From Zonotrichia leucophrys gambelii (lineage: Eukaryota; Chordata; Aves; Passeriformes; Passerellidae): a stretch of DNA of 64,000 nt. The notes under the pieces are model-generated. The model was not told the DNA's origin and did not search any database. It saw only the letters and a list, made by a program, of their open reading frames with translations. The stretch is from NCBI RefSeq assembly GCF_028769735.1, contig NC_088177.1, positions 18,044,599 through 18,108,598 of the forward strand, read 5' to 3'. Made by a program: the position numbers and the translations under genes. Every line of letters begins with the position of its first letter. Positions within the stretch are counted from its first letter, which is position 1. Of this stretch, positions 38,871 through 51,421 are shown one piece after another.

Positions 38871-41681
38871 TGTGATCGGCGCAGGTGCTTTTACTGACAC
38901 GTTCAGTTTTACAGCGATACACAGAGTCACCTGCAGGAGCAGCTGCGACCTGTTGCTTCTCAGAAGTTTGGGAGAAATAAGATCCTACAAAGAGCGGCAG
39001 CACTCAGGTGTTGCTGCTCACTGCAGGTATTGCTGCTGTTGTGTAGACAGAGAAAACATCAGGCAGATGGAAATCAGAATTATTTCAAGAAATACCAGAG
39101 CTATTGGTGAACACAACTGCAACTGCAGACAGAGGAAGATATTCCCAAAGCAAGGCAGAAAAAAAAATAAATAAAAGGCATAAGAAGAAAGTTCTAGTTC
39201 CAAGATGTGACTTGTGGAACATTACCCAATAGCCTCAAATTGAAACAGAGGATGTATTATTGCATGTAATGAGAGGGGCTGGGAAGAAAACTATGCAAAG
39301 ACAGAAAAACATGTATAGAGTGCTAGGGCTGGAAAAATTCTCCAGAGAGAACATCACAAAAACTGACCTCATGATGGCCTTTAGTAGAATTCAGAGTTGT
39401 AAAGAGTTGTTTTTTGTTTTTTTTTCTATCTCTGAGGCTCTGTTTCTCTAATAGAAATGTCACTGTTTAAAAGCAAAATTAGTTTAAAATGTTCCTTAGA
39501 TGAACATTTAAAATGATTGTTCCTGTGTTTCAGTCTTTCAGGTGGTTTTGTCTTTATTTGAGGACACACAGTTTTCATGTAGATGGCAGGTAGTTCTGCA
39601 TGTTTTGGGCACACCCATTGCAGGTCCTTAACTCTGTCCTGTGTTCACACCACACCACGCAGAGGGACACTACACTGATGACCTAAGCTTGTTCTTTAGG
39701 AATGACATTTTGCTCTTTATAAAACACAATGTCTTCTTTTAACTGAGTTCCATGAATACATCCCTTATTTAGGTGCCTTGTATTTTCAATGTAATTTTTC
39801 CCACTTCAGAGCTATACCACCAACAGGAGAAAATATGCATCAGTGCTCATCACCTCTAGTGTGAATTGTATTTGCCATTATTTGAGAGTAAAGAACATGT
39901 AGATCTGATATAACATGTATTTCTGATATATCCCCAGCAGCACTTTCTGTAAGTAATCAAACTGGAAGCAATGCATTCCACTTTTTGAAGAAAATTTATT
40001 CTTTTGTCAGCAAGTATGTCAGTAGTTTGTCCATCCTAGTTCCTTTATTTGGGATTGTTTGTCTTGGATGTCTTTAAAAATTCCAGTGATTTTAATCTGT
40101 TTTAAATGATCCTCACTAGTTTCAAAGTCATATTGGAAATACTGTACCACCCATAAAGTGGGTTTGGTCACCATGAACAGGAGAAGGATCAGGTAACTGA
40201 ACTGGGCACAAAACTGGAGCAAAGAAAAAAGGTAACTATAGAGACAGGGATTCCCCTGGTAAAGAGGAAATAAATTGCCACCACAAACCAATAAATCTGG
40301 GCAAAGGTTCTAGTCCAGGATCAATTTCTAAGGTCCCTGTCTATAACACTTTTAATTGACAGGCTGGGGGTTTTCAACATGAGTTCACTTCCAAATGCAA
40401 GAGAAGTAGCAGTAACAGAGGTGGTATAAAATACAGATTGATTCATCCAAGTGAGGTTACAGGGCTTAGAAAAAGATTTCATCTCTCTAGGAAAAGCCGT
40501 CTCCTGCAGTGTAGCTCCATCAGATGTAGGAGAAGTATAACCATCCATTTCTGTAATTACAGTGACAAACTCATCTTGGGAATCCAATCTACATCACTTG
40601 TGTCTTCTGAACACTGCAGGAAAAATGCTTGGCTCTTATGGGTTCCATGAAAGCCCTGAACACAGCTCCTGACCCTTTGGAAAGTCCCTGCTTGCAGGCA
40701 CTGCAGGAATTGCAGCTGGGAGGAGCACTGACTGCTGTGGAAGGTGTGAGAGGGTGTCCTGAGAGCTCACAGCAGGGCCACAAACCCGAGCAGAGACTCT
40801 CATGGGGAATGGCAGTCTCAGCCAAGTGTCTGAATGAGAGGATTGCCACGTAAAAGGAGGACATGAAGCAGCCTTCTTCTTTTGGCAGCCTGGAGGTGAG
40901 GCCTAAGGAAAGACCCAACAGGGTTGTTAAGGCAGGCTAAACAAAAGTGGTGAGAAGTTTTGGCATGCTTGTGGAGACTCCACTTTCTCCCTTGGAGCAT
41001 GGGGAAAGAGGTGAGGTTTGTTGGATCTCTTTCAGCCTGTTGGGTCCACTGGAGAACACTTCTGCCAGGAAATCCAGACAAGTAATGGCACAAGTGGCAC
41101 CCAGTGCTAGACCCTTCTGTTGGGTCAAGAGACAAGATGTGTCTGGCACGGCTGGGAGGGAGAGAGGGAGGGATGGAAGGCTTTGTGTCCAGACTGGTCA
41201 GTGTTGGGACCCTTTTGTCAGCCTGCAGTTAGCTCACATTTGTAACTCCTGTGGTGCACAAATGTCTGTGACACCAAACACTTGTCTGTAACACCAAACA
41301 TTTGCTGGATGGGCTTTTCTGGGTACCCAGGGTTGTAGAAGCAGTGTAGATCAGCGGATACTCAGAAATACCATCAGGACCCTTCACCACAGCAGTTTCT
41401 GGTGACAGAGAACACTGGGTTGTTGAGCTTGCCATGTCTCATTCTGACTACAGAAAAACTGTGCACATTTGTGCATGCCACGCTCAAGTGAGCTCTGCTG
41501 CTGCTGCTGTGGAGAGACTTTGGTGCCTAGGTGGAGCCCCAGACCATCATAACTCCCTCACTCAATACCTGGGCTGTGCTGGTACACTGAAGAGTGTTGA
41601 AATCAATCCCATCAGGATGCAGAGATAAACAAGCATTACAAAACCTAATTATTACAAAAATCACACCAAATCTTACTGTGC

Positions 41682-41685
<4 letters not shown>
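38871..41685. other. Region between the CpG islands, no supported gene
   Basis: The segment is AT-rich at first and of moderate GC from 40.6 to 41.3 kb. Several minus-strand frames follow each other between 40019 and 41435 in different phases, some with hydrophobic stretches, but without splice or domain support. A 21-bp tandem duplication (tgtctgtRacaccaaaca units) lies at about 41262-41302. Confidence 0.45.

Positions 41686-41729
<44 letters not shown>
41686..41729. repeat. 44-base poly-T run
   Basis: An uninterrupted run of 44 T follows 'actgtgcaaaa' and ends at 'gggtagaactgg'. Read on the minus strand it would be a poly-A tail of an insertion whose body lies to the right (41730 onward). 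I cannot confirm a target-site duplication; a short 'gtgcaaa' near 42226 is too brief to count. The exact length may be affected by sequencing of homopolymers. Confidence 0.85.
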
Positions 41730-41730
<1 letters not shown>

Positions 41731-42337
41731 GGTAGAACTGGCTCAGTGGCACATCTCTTGAACTGTGAAGAAGTGGGTAAGATTTAGATGATCAGATGTA
41801 AATGTATCCTTCTCAGTCTTCAAGGCAAAAAAGTCACTCAGCTGAGCTTTGTCACTTGGAGGTGAATGCTGGCAGGAATCAGTCAGGAGCAGTAGGTTCT
41901 ACCATATCCAAAAAACCAAACCGAAACAAAAACAAATCAAGAAGCTAGAAACACTTGGTGCTGCCAGTGTTAAACTGCAGCTGGAGTCATAGGAAGCAGT
42001 GCCACATCTGTTTGACACACAATTTGACACACATTTTGACAAGTTCACTTCTACTGTTGTGCCCTGATGTGCCCCTATGGGAGACCTGCAGTAGAGTGGC
42101 GGTGCTGTGTCATTTACTTCTGGGGTGCTTGTGCAAGGAAGGGATGGGCAGTGTGCAGTCACTGACAAAACAGACTCTGATGCTGACTTTTACAAACAAG
42201 GATTTTCTGGCTTTTTTACCAGCTTGAGTGCAAATGCTCAAAAATTTAGTCCTTTTTTTTTAAAAAAAAAAAATTTGGTTTCAGGCTATTGTACAGGAGT
42301 ACTTGATGTAGAAGATGCAGCATTAGTAACTACTGCA

Positions 42338-42424
42338 GTTCACAGAATGATGGTCACAGAATGGGTCAGGCTGGAAGGGACCACAAAGGGCCATCTGGCC
42401 CAGCTCCCTGCTCAAGCACAGGTA
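42338..42424 (-). mobile_element. CR1 LINE 3' fragment
   Basis: It starts with two CACAGAATG-type words (inverted copies of the ATTCTGTG repeat that ends CR1 elements). It continues with 'gtcaggctggaagggacca' and 'catctggcccagctccctgc', the usual CR1 3' UTR wording in birds. Only about 90 bp of the 3' end are visible, truncated toward the 5' end, so no open frame is present. A T9/A12 stretch at about 42253-42273 lies just to its left. Confidence 0.85.
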
Positions 42425-42658
42425 ATGTCCTTTACAACTTTGAGGAATAAGAACTGAATTGTCAGTATCAGCTGCGATGGCAAGGGTCCAGTGCTGTCGT
42501 GCAAAACCATTTCTGCTGAAGTTCGCACTCCAGTGCAGACAGCGCAGCCTTGAAACCCTCACTGACAGTCCGCATGCTCCTTGTCCAAGCGGGGGTGAGT
42601 CTGCTGAGAAGGGGCAGCTGGGCCATGAGGGCCGCGCTCCGTTAGCGTCTCTGTGCGG

Positions 42659-42672
42659 CCGGCAGAGGGCTG
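42659..42672 (+). promoter_or_regulatory. CTCF-type binding motif (plus strand, first of two)
   Basis: CCGGCAGAGGGCTG matches CCRSYAGRKGGC at every core position. It lies 122 bp left of a second motif with the same orientation, inside CpG island 2. Confidence 0.6.
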
Positions 42673-42780
42673 CAGGCCCCGGGCTCGCTCCCGTTTTCCC
42701 GGGGGAATCCCGGGTGTCCCCGGGCGGGCCGGGCCGCGCGCTCCGCCCCCTCAGGGCGCGGGGCCGGGGTGGGCGCGGGG

Positions 42781-42794
42781 CCGGCAGGGGGCAG
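42781..42794 (+). promoter_or_regulatory. CTCF-type binding motif (plus strand, second of two)
   Basis: CCGGCAGGGGGCAG matches the CTCF core completely, including the GGGGGC block and the following AG. It has the same orientation as the motif at 42659 and the opposite orientation to the one at 38706. Confidence 0.65.
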
Positions 42795-43115
42795 CAGAGC
42801 GCCGCGGGAGGCGCGCGGGGCCCTCACGGCCGGCGGGGCCCTCCCGGCTCGGCTCCCGCGGGGCTCGGCCCGCACTGCGCCCGGTGCTGCCGGCCCTGCC
42901 CGGCGGCGGGAGCGGCTCCCCTGTGCGGGACCGGCCATCCCCCCCGCCCCACAGCGAGCCCATCGCCCCCGCGCTCCTCCCGGCGTGCAGCAGCGCCGTG
43001 AGAGGCCGGCCGGCGGCCAAAGGCGTCGCTTTGCCCTTGTAAACACTTGAGAGCATCCCGCCGGAGCTGCCTTCCCCGCCGCTGCCCCCGCGCTGTTCGG
43101 TGCACAGCCATCAGC

Positions 43116-43990
43116 TTGGTACCGTGCCCCGCAATTTGACGTTTTTGTTTCTTGATAATTTCATACAGCTTTTTAGCAGGTTTTGTTTTGGACAGAGGTT
43201 TTGTGCCCTCTCTCAGTAGGGACAGTATTTACTGTCTCTTCTAAACCAAGTAAAATGCGTAATATTCAGACGCGTTGTGAATAAGCAGAATTTGTTAGCT
43301 TGTTAAAATTAAGTGATTCCTAGTAAGCACAGGGTATAATCCTATACTTAGACTTCTGACTCTCATTTATTTCGCAGCACAACTTTTTGTCTTGGACACA
43401 CACTTCAGCGCTACAAATTAATCTCTGAGGTGAGACACCGCGTTGCCGCTGGCAAGGAAAGCTCGCTTTTGTAGTAGTAGTGACTAATTTACACGCCTGC
43501 CCCCGCTCTCTTTCTAGCCTTCTATTCATAAGCAATATATCGAGGGTGGACCAATGCCAGCAGAACAGTCTGTCTTCAGGAAAGATACTAGCTTTTTTTC
43601 ACCCTTGCTTGACTCTCTACTTGTGCTGGCACAGAAAGTCTGTCAGTACAACCTCCATCGTTACCTTATTTTTCCTTGTTTCCTTTCCTCCTACTCCAGT
43701 TCCCTCCAACCCTTCAACTTCTTCCTGATAAATATCTTGATGCTGAGGAAGGCGCTAACAGGAGTTTGTGAGTGTTTTAATTTAGAAGTCATTCTTTCTG
43801 AGATTGATTTCGAGGAAGCAAAAGTCCCTTTGTAACTGTCACTTGAATATTTCACGTCTGATACAAATGCCTTGTCTGCTTTGCTCAGGTTTATTACGAG
43901 CTGCTCTGTAGCCACAAAAGTCCTCAGGCTTCTTGCTGAAATTGCAGCCAGCCATCCCTTTCTGCGAGGCGAGGGAGAAAGGAGGTCCAC
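43116..43990. other. Flank of CpG island 2, no supported exon
   Basis: The sequence becomes AT-rich right after the island. A donor-like 'gag|gtgaga' occurs near 43429. Several plus-strand frames of 80-90 codons at 43.48-43.84 kb are not supported by codon use or domains. Confidence 0.4.
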
Positions 43991-46900
43991 AGGAGTTCAT
44001 GTTAACAATGACTCTAAATGCCCGTTTCCCACACATCTTTGCTAGCACAAACAGCAAAAATAGTCCACTTGCACAGAATCTGATTCAGCTTTCTTGCATT
44101 CCGCAATAACAGATGGATTGCTAGACTGTTTACTGTTGCTTCCCACAAACTTCCTGTTAGTAAACTCCTGTATTATTTATGAAACAAAAAAATTACAAAG
44201 AAGTATCTTAGCTGATTACTGCCTGCTGGTGAACCACTGCCAGAGAAACTTTTTATACAAATACATTTATGGGAGCAAGGCTCCCTTCTGATGCAGTTGT
44301 TGGGGTATTATTATTATTTTTACAATTGTTTGTTTCATGATTTCCTGTGACCCTATTGTGCTGCGCTCCTGAGCAGGTATTTCCTGCACTCAGACATTTG
44401 CAGTTGAGTTGAGGTATCTGAATGTAAAGGAGTGAGGGGAAAAAAAAAATCAATACACATACATGTTATAGAGATCAGCTATGAATAAGAAATATTTAAA
44501 GCTTTGTTGCTTTGCAGTGACAATGATGAATGAGAATTTACTAATGTGGCATTAATCTCTGCTGACCTAGCTTAGGAAGCCGAATGTCTCGGAGCTTTTT
44601 GACAGAAAACAGGGAGTAGTGCTGTATCGACCACCTTCCTGCTACTTCTGATATAAGTAGACAGTAAATGTGAAGAAACTTTATTTTCCTCTCAGACTGG
44701 CTGTTAAACTCCACAAAACAGAGGAGCTGAGAGGAGCACTTTGTTTGCACTGCATACTGTAGATTAGACTGATTTCTGACTCTCGGAGTTGTGAGGGAGG
44801 AGGCCAGCCTGAAATCTGTCTGTACAATTTTATCAACAGAGCTAGTGAGTTTTAAAAATCATCTGTAATAAAAAAAGCAGAATGTAATGCAAAAATATGA
44901 AATTTGCATATTAACAAAAGTACTTTTAGTGGTTTTAGAAATAACACTTGACCTAAAGTCATTCTGTTTTTTTAAATTGTTGCTATTATATTTCGTTGAG
45001 ATTCTGCTCTATTTGTGTATTCTGTATGAATGAATTGGCTGTTCCACCTGATATTTATGATGGTAGTCATGCATTATATATACACAGAGAAACAGAATGA
45101 AATTTTTCCTGATCTGAGACACAGATAATTATTCCTCGAGATTTTTTTATTTGATTCCCTAAACCAAAACCAAAACTCAAACCAGCACTGTAGAGCGAGC
45201 ACTTTCTAACGTCAGCCCTGCTACACGGATCATTCATTGCATGAGGTTTAACAAAAAAAAGCTGCTGTGTGTTATAGGCAACTGCAGGATGCTGATTAAA
45301 TCACTGCATACCTTTATAAGATCTGTATTTGCAAAAAAACTGGTATCAGATGGAACAGGGCATTTACTGATGCTGGGACAGAGCTCATTCCCGAGTGTGA
45401 GTGAGAGTCGGCGTCATGATCCCTCATTTCAAGCCATAGTAAGAATATGTCTGCTCTGAGCAAACTGTCCTTTCTCTGCCTCCTCAAACACCCTCGCTCG
45501 GAGCTCCTGCTGGCACAAACAGAATTCCATAGTATTAAGGCAGATGATCAGTGGCACTATGTCCTGATGCTTCAATCCACCAACAAGAATCTTGTGACAG
45601 ATGTTTCTGCACTTTATGCAAATAGGAACTTCATGGATCAGTTTTCTTTTCCTCCATGGAATATATGCAGCTGGAAAACAGAAATCCAGCTCTGCGGCAC
45701 AAAGTGAAAAGAGAGAAAAAAAAAAATTAAAAAATCATCATGCCTCTGACCAAACAGGCAGCCAGGAGAAAGCAATCTGTAGCTGTGAAATCAAATAATT
45801 AAACTGCTGGTTCCCAGGACCTTTTCTGGGCTTAATCAAGTGGTGTATGCGATGATCCAGGTTTTGTGGGCGCTTTCTGCAACAGCGCTGTGGCTCACAA
45901 GTCATTTCTGAAGCGGGAAAAAGAGATCTCTCCTGTGCTGTGCATAATGCTTCCTCATAAATATTTTTCTTTCTTTTAGCCTTTCTGATATGCTGTTTTC
46001 ACTCTCACAGTAGTTGTGGATAGCTGTATTAGATATGATACATAAGTGTATTGAAATAGCAGAGTTTGCAGAAGAAAGGGTTTCAGCCTATTATATGTAA
46101 TAAATAGGGTATAGACATTTATATAAACTGAATGGGTTTAGGTATGTTCTTTATAATAGCACGGAAAGCTGGACGTTGTGAGAGTGACTGATGAAAAGAA
46201 GAAGAAGAATTTCCTTCTTGTTGGTTAAAAGGAAAAAAATAACCCTTAAACTTAGTGAATTAGAGGAGGTTTTAAGGAAATGTAGTTTTATAAATTATTG
46301 TGTAATACATAGAATCATGCAATACAGAAGAGCTGTAGAATGTCACCTATTGTAACCCTAGAAAATCATGAAAGGTAATAATCCTCAATGCAATTATTTT
46401 TAAAAAGCTATTTTTATTACTATTAATAAATAAAATCAATGCCATTATTTTAGACTGATTTGTTTTTCTTTGATTTTATAGATTTCCTTGAAGATTTCAG
46501 TGGAAGTATTTGTTATCATCAGACATCAGAATAAGTCTCATGAATTGTTAGACAACATCTGTATCTTATTTTCTTGGTGAGGCTTTTGTCAATTTTGTAT
46601 ATTTTAGGTGTTTTAATATCTCTTGTGGGTCACAATTTTTTTTTCAAAATTTTCACTTAATACTTAATTCAAAGCCTGTATCTGATACCGTGTGAACACT
46701 CAGTCAGGATCTATAATAAATTTTATTTATAAATACACAAAGCCTGGTTTTGTGTCATGGTAGTGTATAGAACCTTGTTTTCATTTCATGACTAGTCAAA
46801 TTCTGGGAAAAGATCTTTATTCAATTCAGATGCACTTACATTATTTTTCTCAAAAGCCTCCTTCTGTACTTCTTCTAGTTAAATTTACAGTAAACATTAC

Positions 46901-47880
46901 TGATTTTACCTGGATTTATTTTAATTGAGTTTCTTAAAAAAAACCAAGCACAAAACCAACACCCAAAGATGTAGTGCCATTTCTAGGAAAAGAGGAAAGA
47001 AAGGTTCTACGTGTGAAAATGACAATCATGCTACACTGACTCTAATTCAGATACCAGCAAATATGTCTGTATGTACTATATCATGTCTGCTTTTGCAAGG
47101 GGCTGTGCAGCTACTGAAGTTCTGCAGTTAAGGTACAGTTTGAGCTGACCTGTGTCTGAAAAGTCAAATACAATTCTAGACTCAAGTATTAATAGAATAA
47201 ACTTAATTTTATTTTTTTTTATAGGTGCAGCTGCATTTTCGATTTAATTATAGGCTCCCACAGTAGTAATTTTTCCGTGACCTACTCAATCTCAAAAGTC
47301 AGAAAATTGCTTCTTTTTTAAAGCTGACAATAGCACGGTATGTTTCCAAAGGAAAAAGACAAATTACAGCAAATCATTACTTTAAGCATATTTAAATAGC
47401 CAGGAAGAAATCCTAATTGAAAAGTTTGCTAAAATGTGAAAAAGTTAGTGGTGCTTTTTTTCTTTTTTAGAAAAAGATTATTCTCATGTTTGTAACATTG
47501 CAAGCTGCTTATGAATATGATGCCTTTCCTTTCCCTGCTCACCCTCTACTTCTCCTTCTTTTCTTTCTGATGAGGTTAGACACAATGTTTTTAGGAAGCA
47601 AAAATTTTAACTGGAGAGAAATAAATCTGTAGATGTGTTTAATTATGTAATTTGGCTATTCCTTGTGAAGCTGAGACAAAGATAATGGGAATCTTTGTAT
47701 TTCTTTGCATGAGCTCCAGACCAGCCTGTGAGGCTTTATTATCCAGTAGTAGCATTACTGCCAATAATGGTATTCTAACCACAATTGTTCAGAAAGGAAA
47801 AAAAAGGGTATCATAAAATAGACTTGGCAGTCATGAAATGTACCCTGATCCGTCCAGAAATCTCCTCGGCAATAAACCTG
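43991..47880. other. AT-rich block resembling conserved non-coding sequence
   Basis: Long AT-rich stretches are free of recognisable repeats and rich in homeodomain/POU/forkhead-like words (ATTTGCAT, TTAATTA, TAAATATT). Examples are 45230-45470 and 45840-45990. Clean unique AT-rich DNA of this kind is often conserved enhancer sequence near developmental genes, but this is an impression that only an alignment can confirm. A degenerate CR1-like fragment may be present near 46308-46365. No gene is supported. Confidence 0.35.
44888..44909. promoter_or_regulatory. Inverted pair of octamer-like sites
   Basis: ATGCAAAA (44887-44894) and the octamer ATTTGCAT (44902-44909) face each other across about seven bases and are followed by AACAAAAG, a SOX-like word. 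The octamer is the consensus for POU factors. Whether it is used is unknown. Confidence 0.3.
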
Positions 47881-50800
47881 TGCTCTTCCCCCATTATCTC
47901 TGATTCTTCTCATGTTGTTTCCCGCTTCTGAACTTTCCCCCAGCAGGGCCCTTTCCCTGACAGCCCTCTAGGATGGTGGCAGGGTTTGGGCAGCTCATCC
48001 CCAGGGCATCTGCAGCAGCCCAGAGAGCAGAGGAGGGACAGCCCCAGGCCCACAGGAGATTTTGAAGGGGTTGGTGAATGCAGACACCATGGGAGGAGGT
48101 GGGCTGGCCAGCAGGAAACACTGTTGGCATTCCCTCATGGAAGAAAGGAGAAAAAGAAAGCTGGCACTGGGGTTCCTTCTTCTGCCATGAAATAACTGGG
48201 GAAAAAAAGAGAGTTGTCTGTTAAGGTAGGTAGCCATGGTAATGTGCCTTCAGCAGTTTCCCCAAGGGAGCTCACTGAAGAAGGTGTTGCTCTCCTGTAT
48301 CTGCTGAAATGCTTGAGTTCTTCCACACCCATTTTCTGCATTTTCTATATATAAATGACTGAAGCTGTTAAAATTAGGCCCAGACCATGGTCCTGTGACA
48401 AAAAGCAGTGGTTACCATGATTCTTATTACAAAAACCTCCAACCATTAGAGGGGAAATTTGCTGTATTTTTCTTTTATTTTCCAGCAGGTCAGGTTTACC
48501 CACGTGCCTCTTGCCATAAGAGACACAAACTGATGCAGCCCTTAGAGCCAGAGCAGTGCAAAAGGACAGTGAAAGGGCTGGTTCCTGTGTGAGGGGCAGC
48601 TTGGCTGAGTGCAGGAGCAGCACTGCAGCCTCCATCTGCAGCCGTGCTGGGCTGCTTGTCCCGCAGCTGTTGGGAGCTGGGAGCCGTCGGTCGCTCTGTT
48701 CCCTGTCCTGTGCTGCTTCTCTCTGGCTCCTACGTCAGAGGAGCTGAGTGCAAAACCAATCGGCATCCGAGGATTGTTCTGGCAAGCAGTGTTTTTCATT
48801 TAAAGCCAAAATGAAAGATGAGGTAAAGTTTGTCATACTTGCCTGATTCTTTTTCTTTCTGTTACTTCTGTTTTCTCGACTCGTGTGAAAAAAGGGGAGT
48901 TTAAGTATGAGGGATGTGGATTTTTCTTGCTTTTTTTTTTTTGTGTCTAATTTTTCAGTCATTTATGAGACTATGTTGTTGTGTTTTCTGACCCACTTGA
49001 TCCCAGACCAGGCTGATCTACAGTCTTATTTTTATGACAGATGGCTGATCACCAGCACAGCTGAGTTGGGGCCTCAATGAAAGGACCTTGACCCCCCAAC
49101 CAGCATCTCTTGAGGAATTCTCTTTGTTGGATGCTTTCAGCTGAGGCCTCCCCCAAAGTCGAAGGTGATTTCTATTTGCCAAAGTGGGAAGACAACAGGA
49201 GGCAGAATAAAGATGGAAATCCAAGCAGTCAGTTGAACTTGTTCAGAGTGATACCAGCCCAAGGTATTCAGGCAGCAGCTAACCCAAGGTTTCCCTAACC
49301 TTGGCAGAAGTGCTGGAAATAGTTGCAGGAGGATGAAGTGTTCTTGAACTGTTTCTCCAATGTATCAAGCACAAGCAGGCTATTCTTCAATATTAAGCAT
49401 GTGCTTCTCTTTTCTTCCCCTTTAAAGAAACTTTTTATTGTAGACTATAAAAGGGAGGGGTGGGGGGAATCAATCAATCTCTGTTTGTGGACCCCTGTGC
49501 TGCATCTATGCTATCCAAGGACAAAGATGCAGATCAGGACCTCCCCAGCATAATAGCATTTAGAAGGCAAATTTCTTGCTGAAGTCTTATATCAAAAGAA
49601 ATAGCTGTGCTCAAGTGTTATTTTAAACAAAAAGGAAAAAGATTAATTAACCACATTCTTTAAAACATCAGCTTCCCTGGATACATCAGAAACAACATTC
49701 CAGATAAAAGCAGCATGATGTGAAAAGACCTGATCAGCAACATATTGATGTCTGGGCTTGGGGACTAATGTAAGAACTTAAAGACTTGGCTAGAGAATAT
49801 ATCCTGAGAAGCATAAACATATAAGAAGATGCCAAACCATGAAAGGCTTCCTTTGCACTGAGAATTCAGAAGTCGGCGTGTTGACAAGCAGAGAAGCCAA
49901 TGCTGCTAGCAAAGCACATAGGGTGATGAATAAACGCAGATTTTGGGAGCCTAGGAGGAGATCTAGAGAGGGGCCAACTGATTTAGCCATGTTTTCAAGT
50001 CTCTACACCCAGCATGTAGGTGCTGTCAAGCCTCAGGCCGCCCCCCCCAGCTGCCAGTGATGACGTTTCAGGGACTGGGGCAGCCGGCTTTGATTCAGAA
50101 TGTGTGTGTTAGTGCTCAGTTCTCAGAGGGGATGGAGGCACTGCCGAGAGACTGGCTGCAGCAGCCTGGCTGAGCCCTTTGTTGAGGCTATGGGAGAGTC
50201 AGGTTTAATTTCCTGCTCAAATGCGCTGCATTTTCTGGCTGTTGGCTCCGCAGTAGGCTCCTGGAGTGCCTCCCTGGAGGCCAGATACACGTCCTCCTGT
50301 GTACCAGGGGAGAGCCTGGGGGCTGTGTGGGATCTGAGCTGTTCTCTGGCTGGCACAGCACGTTTGAGGCAGATGTATGCCTCTGTAACTGTGACATCCC
50401 ACTAGCGTCTCTGGAGCTACTGCAGCAGGAATGCTGCCTTGAAACACTTGAGCCATGAGCAAAGTAAGTGAACAGATATGGCTCGTGCAGTTCTTAAACG
50501 TGAGACCTGGCCACACATTATTAACTGGGGGAGTCTCTTTGGGATGCCAGCAGAGAAGCAGTATTCTTCTCTTGTGAGGAAAAAATGCAGCTTTCCTCCA
50601 GCTGCACTTAAAACTGGATAGCTCAGTAATAAGCTGAGAAATAACAGATTTACATATGAAGCAATATAGCAAAGGAAGGGTAGTTGTTAACACTAGTTAT
50701 TGTGCAGTTTGATTTTTGATGAATAAGTTATGTTTAAAAGCTACATTCTAAGGAAAATGGACACATCTGCAAAAATATAGGATGTACATATGATGAGGAA

Positions 50801-51394
50801 AAAAGCACCTCTTTACCTAGAAGGGAAACCTGAGAGGGCAGTCCATGGGAGGAAACACCAATGGCTTCCTATTTTGCATTTAGCATAAGCGTACCACGCA
50901 ACTGCCTAAGATAAACACTGAATTTTTCTGGTTTGGAAAACATCTTGAATGTCCTTTAAACTTGTTGACTTGCTCCACTTTTGTCAGGCCTTCTTGCATA
51001 AGCACATTGCTCCCAGCACAATCATCCTTTGAGACGTACTCATGTTATTATCAGGTACCTCCTGGGGGCTGAGCACCTACCCTGGGAGGATGCTGGTAAG
51101 TACTTGCAGGCATCTCTTCTTCAGCAAAGAGATCAACGTCTGTGCAGCTGATGGCTCTCATTCTTGTTTGCTTGGCAGGGATGGTGTCACTAAACTTGAG
51201 CTCACTTGTCACAATGGAATTTAATTATCTGCTGGAGAGAAGCCCTGACAGCTGTGGCGTAGGTTTTTCAATGTGATGTAGCTGGATCGCAAGAAAAATA
51301 TCAAGGGCTGGTGAGAACAGCCATGTTCTAAAAGCATCTCCGGCTGGGTTAGCCCACTGCCTACCAAAGAGGTACTGTGATTATATTGAAGTTA
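47881..51394. other. Intergenic sequence, no supported gene
   Basis: Mixed composition with short overlapping frames. GC rises at 47.9-48.1, 48.5-48.7 and 50.0-50.4 kb without a true CpG island. A T-run lies at about 48932-48943 and a C-run at about 50041-50048. No repeat family or RNA gene is recognised. Confidence 0.45.
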
Positions 51395-51400
51395 TTTATT
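51395..51400 (-). terminator. Polyadenylation signal AATAAA of the minus-strand exon
   Basis: AATAAA on the minus strand lies 21 bp beyond the stop codon at 51422-51424. It implies a 3' UTR of only some 40-50 bases if used. It supports, but does not prove, that the neighbouring frame is a real terminal exon. Confidence 0.45.
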
Positions 51401-51421
51401 GACTGTCATGTCAGATCATGG

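Larger units (their letters stand above)
42590..43115. promoter_or_regulatory. CpG island 2
   Basis: About half a kilobase of dense CpG sequence contains GGGCGGG, CCGCCCC and GGCGCGGG words typical of Sp1/KLF-type sites, and no TATA box. Two plus-strand CTCF core matches lie in its left half. A consensus splice donor (gcggg|gtgagt) lies at its left edge at 42593/42594. This looks like the promoter or first-exon area of a vertebrate gene or lncRNA, or an insulator, but I cannot assign a transcript. Long open frames on both strands come from high GC and are not called. Confidence 0.8.

Noticed and set aside
38207..39003. Open frames of 141-222 codons on both strands
   Set aside because: They cross the 19-bp minisatellite and the CpG island. 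A unit length that is not a multiple of three, plus high GC, explains the open frames; no domain or splice support.
40019..41435. Chain of minus-strand frames, some hydrophobic, suggesting a broken membrane protein or retroviral remnant
   Set aside because: The frames are in different phases, none is recognised, and similar chains occur by chance throughout the window. I could not support a pseudogene call.
42459..43111. Open frames of 95-180 codons on both strands in CpG island 2
   Set aside because: Stop codons are rare in GC-rich DNA. The frames overlap in several phases and translate to Ala/Gly/Pro/Arg-rich text.
46308..46365. Possible degenerate CR1 fragment (catagaatcatgcaatac)
   Set aside because: Only the first words resemble CR1; the rest diverges too far to call by eye.
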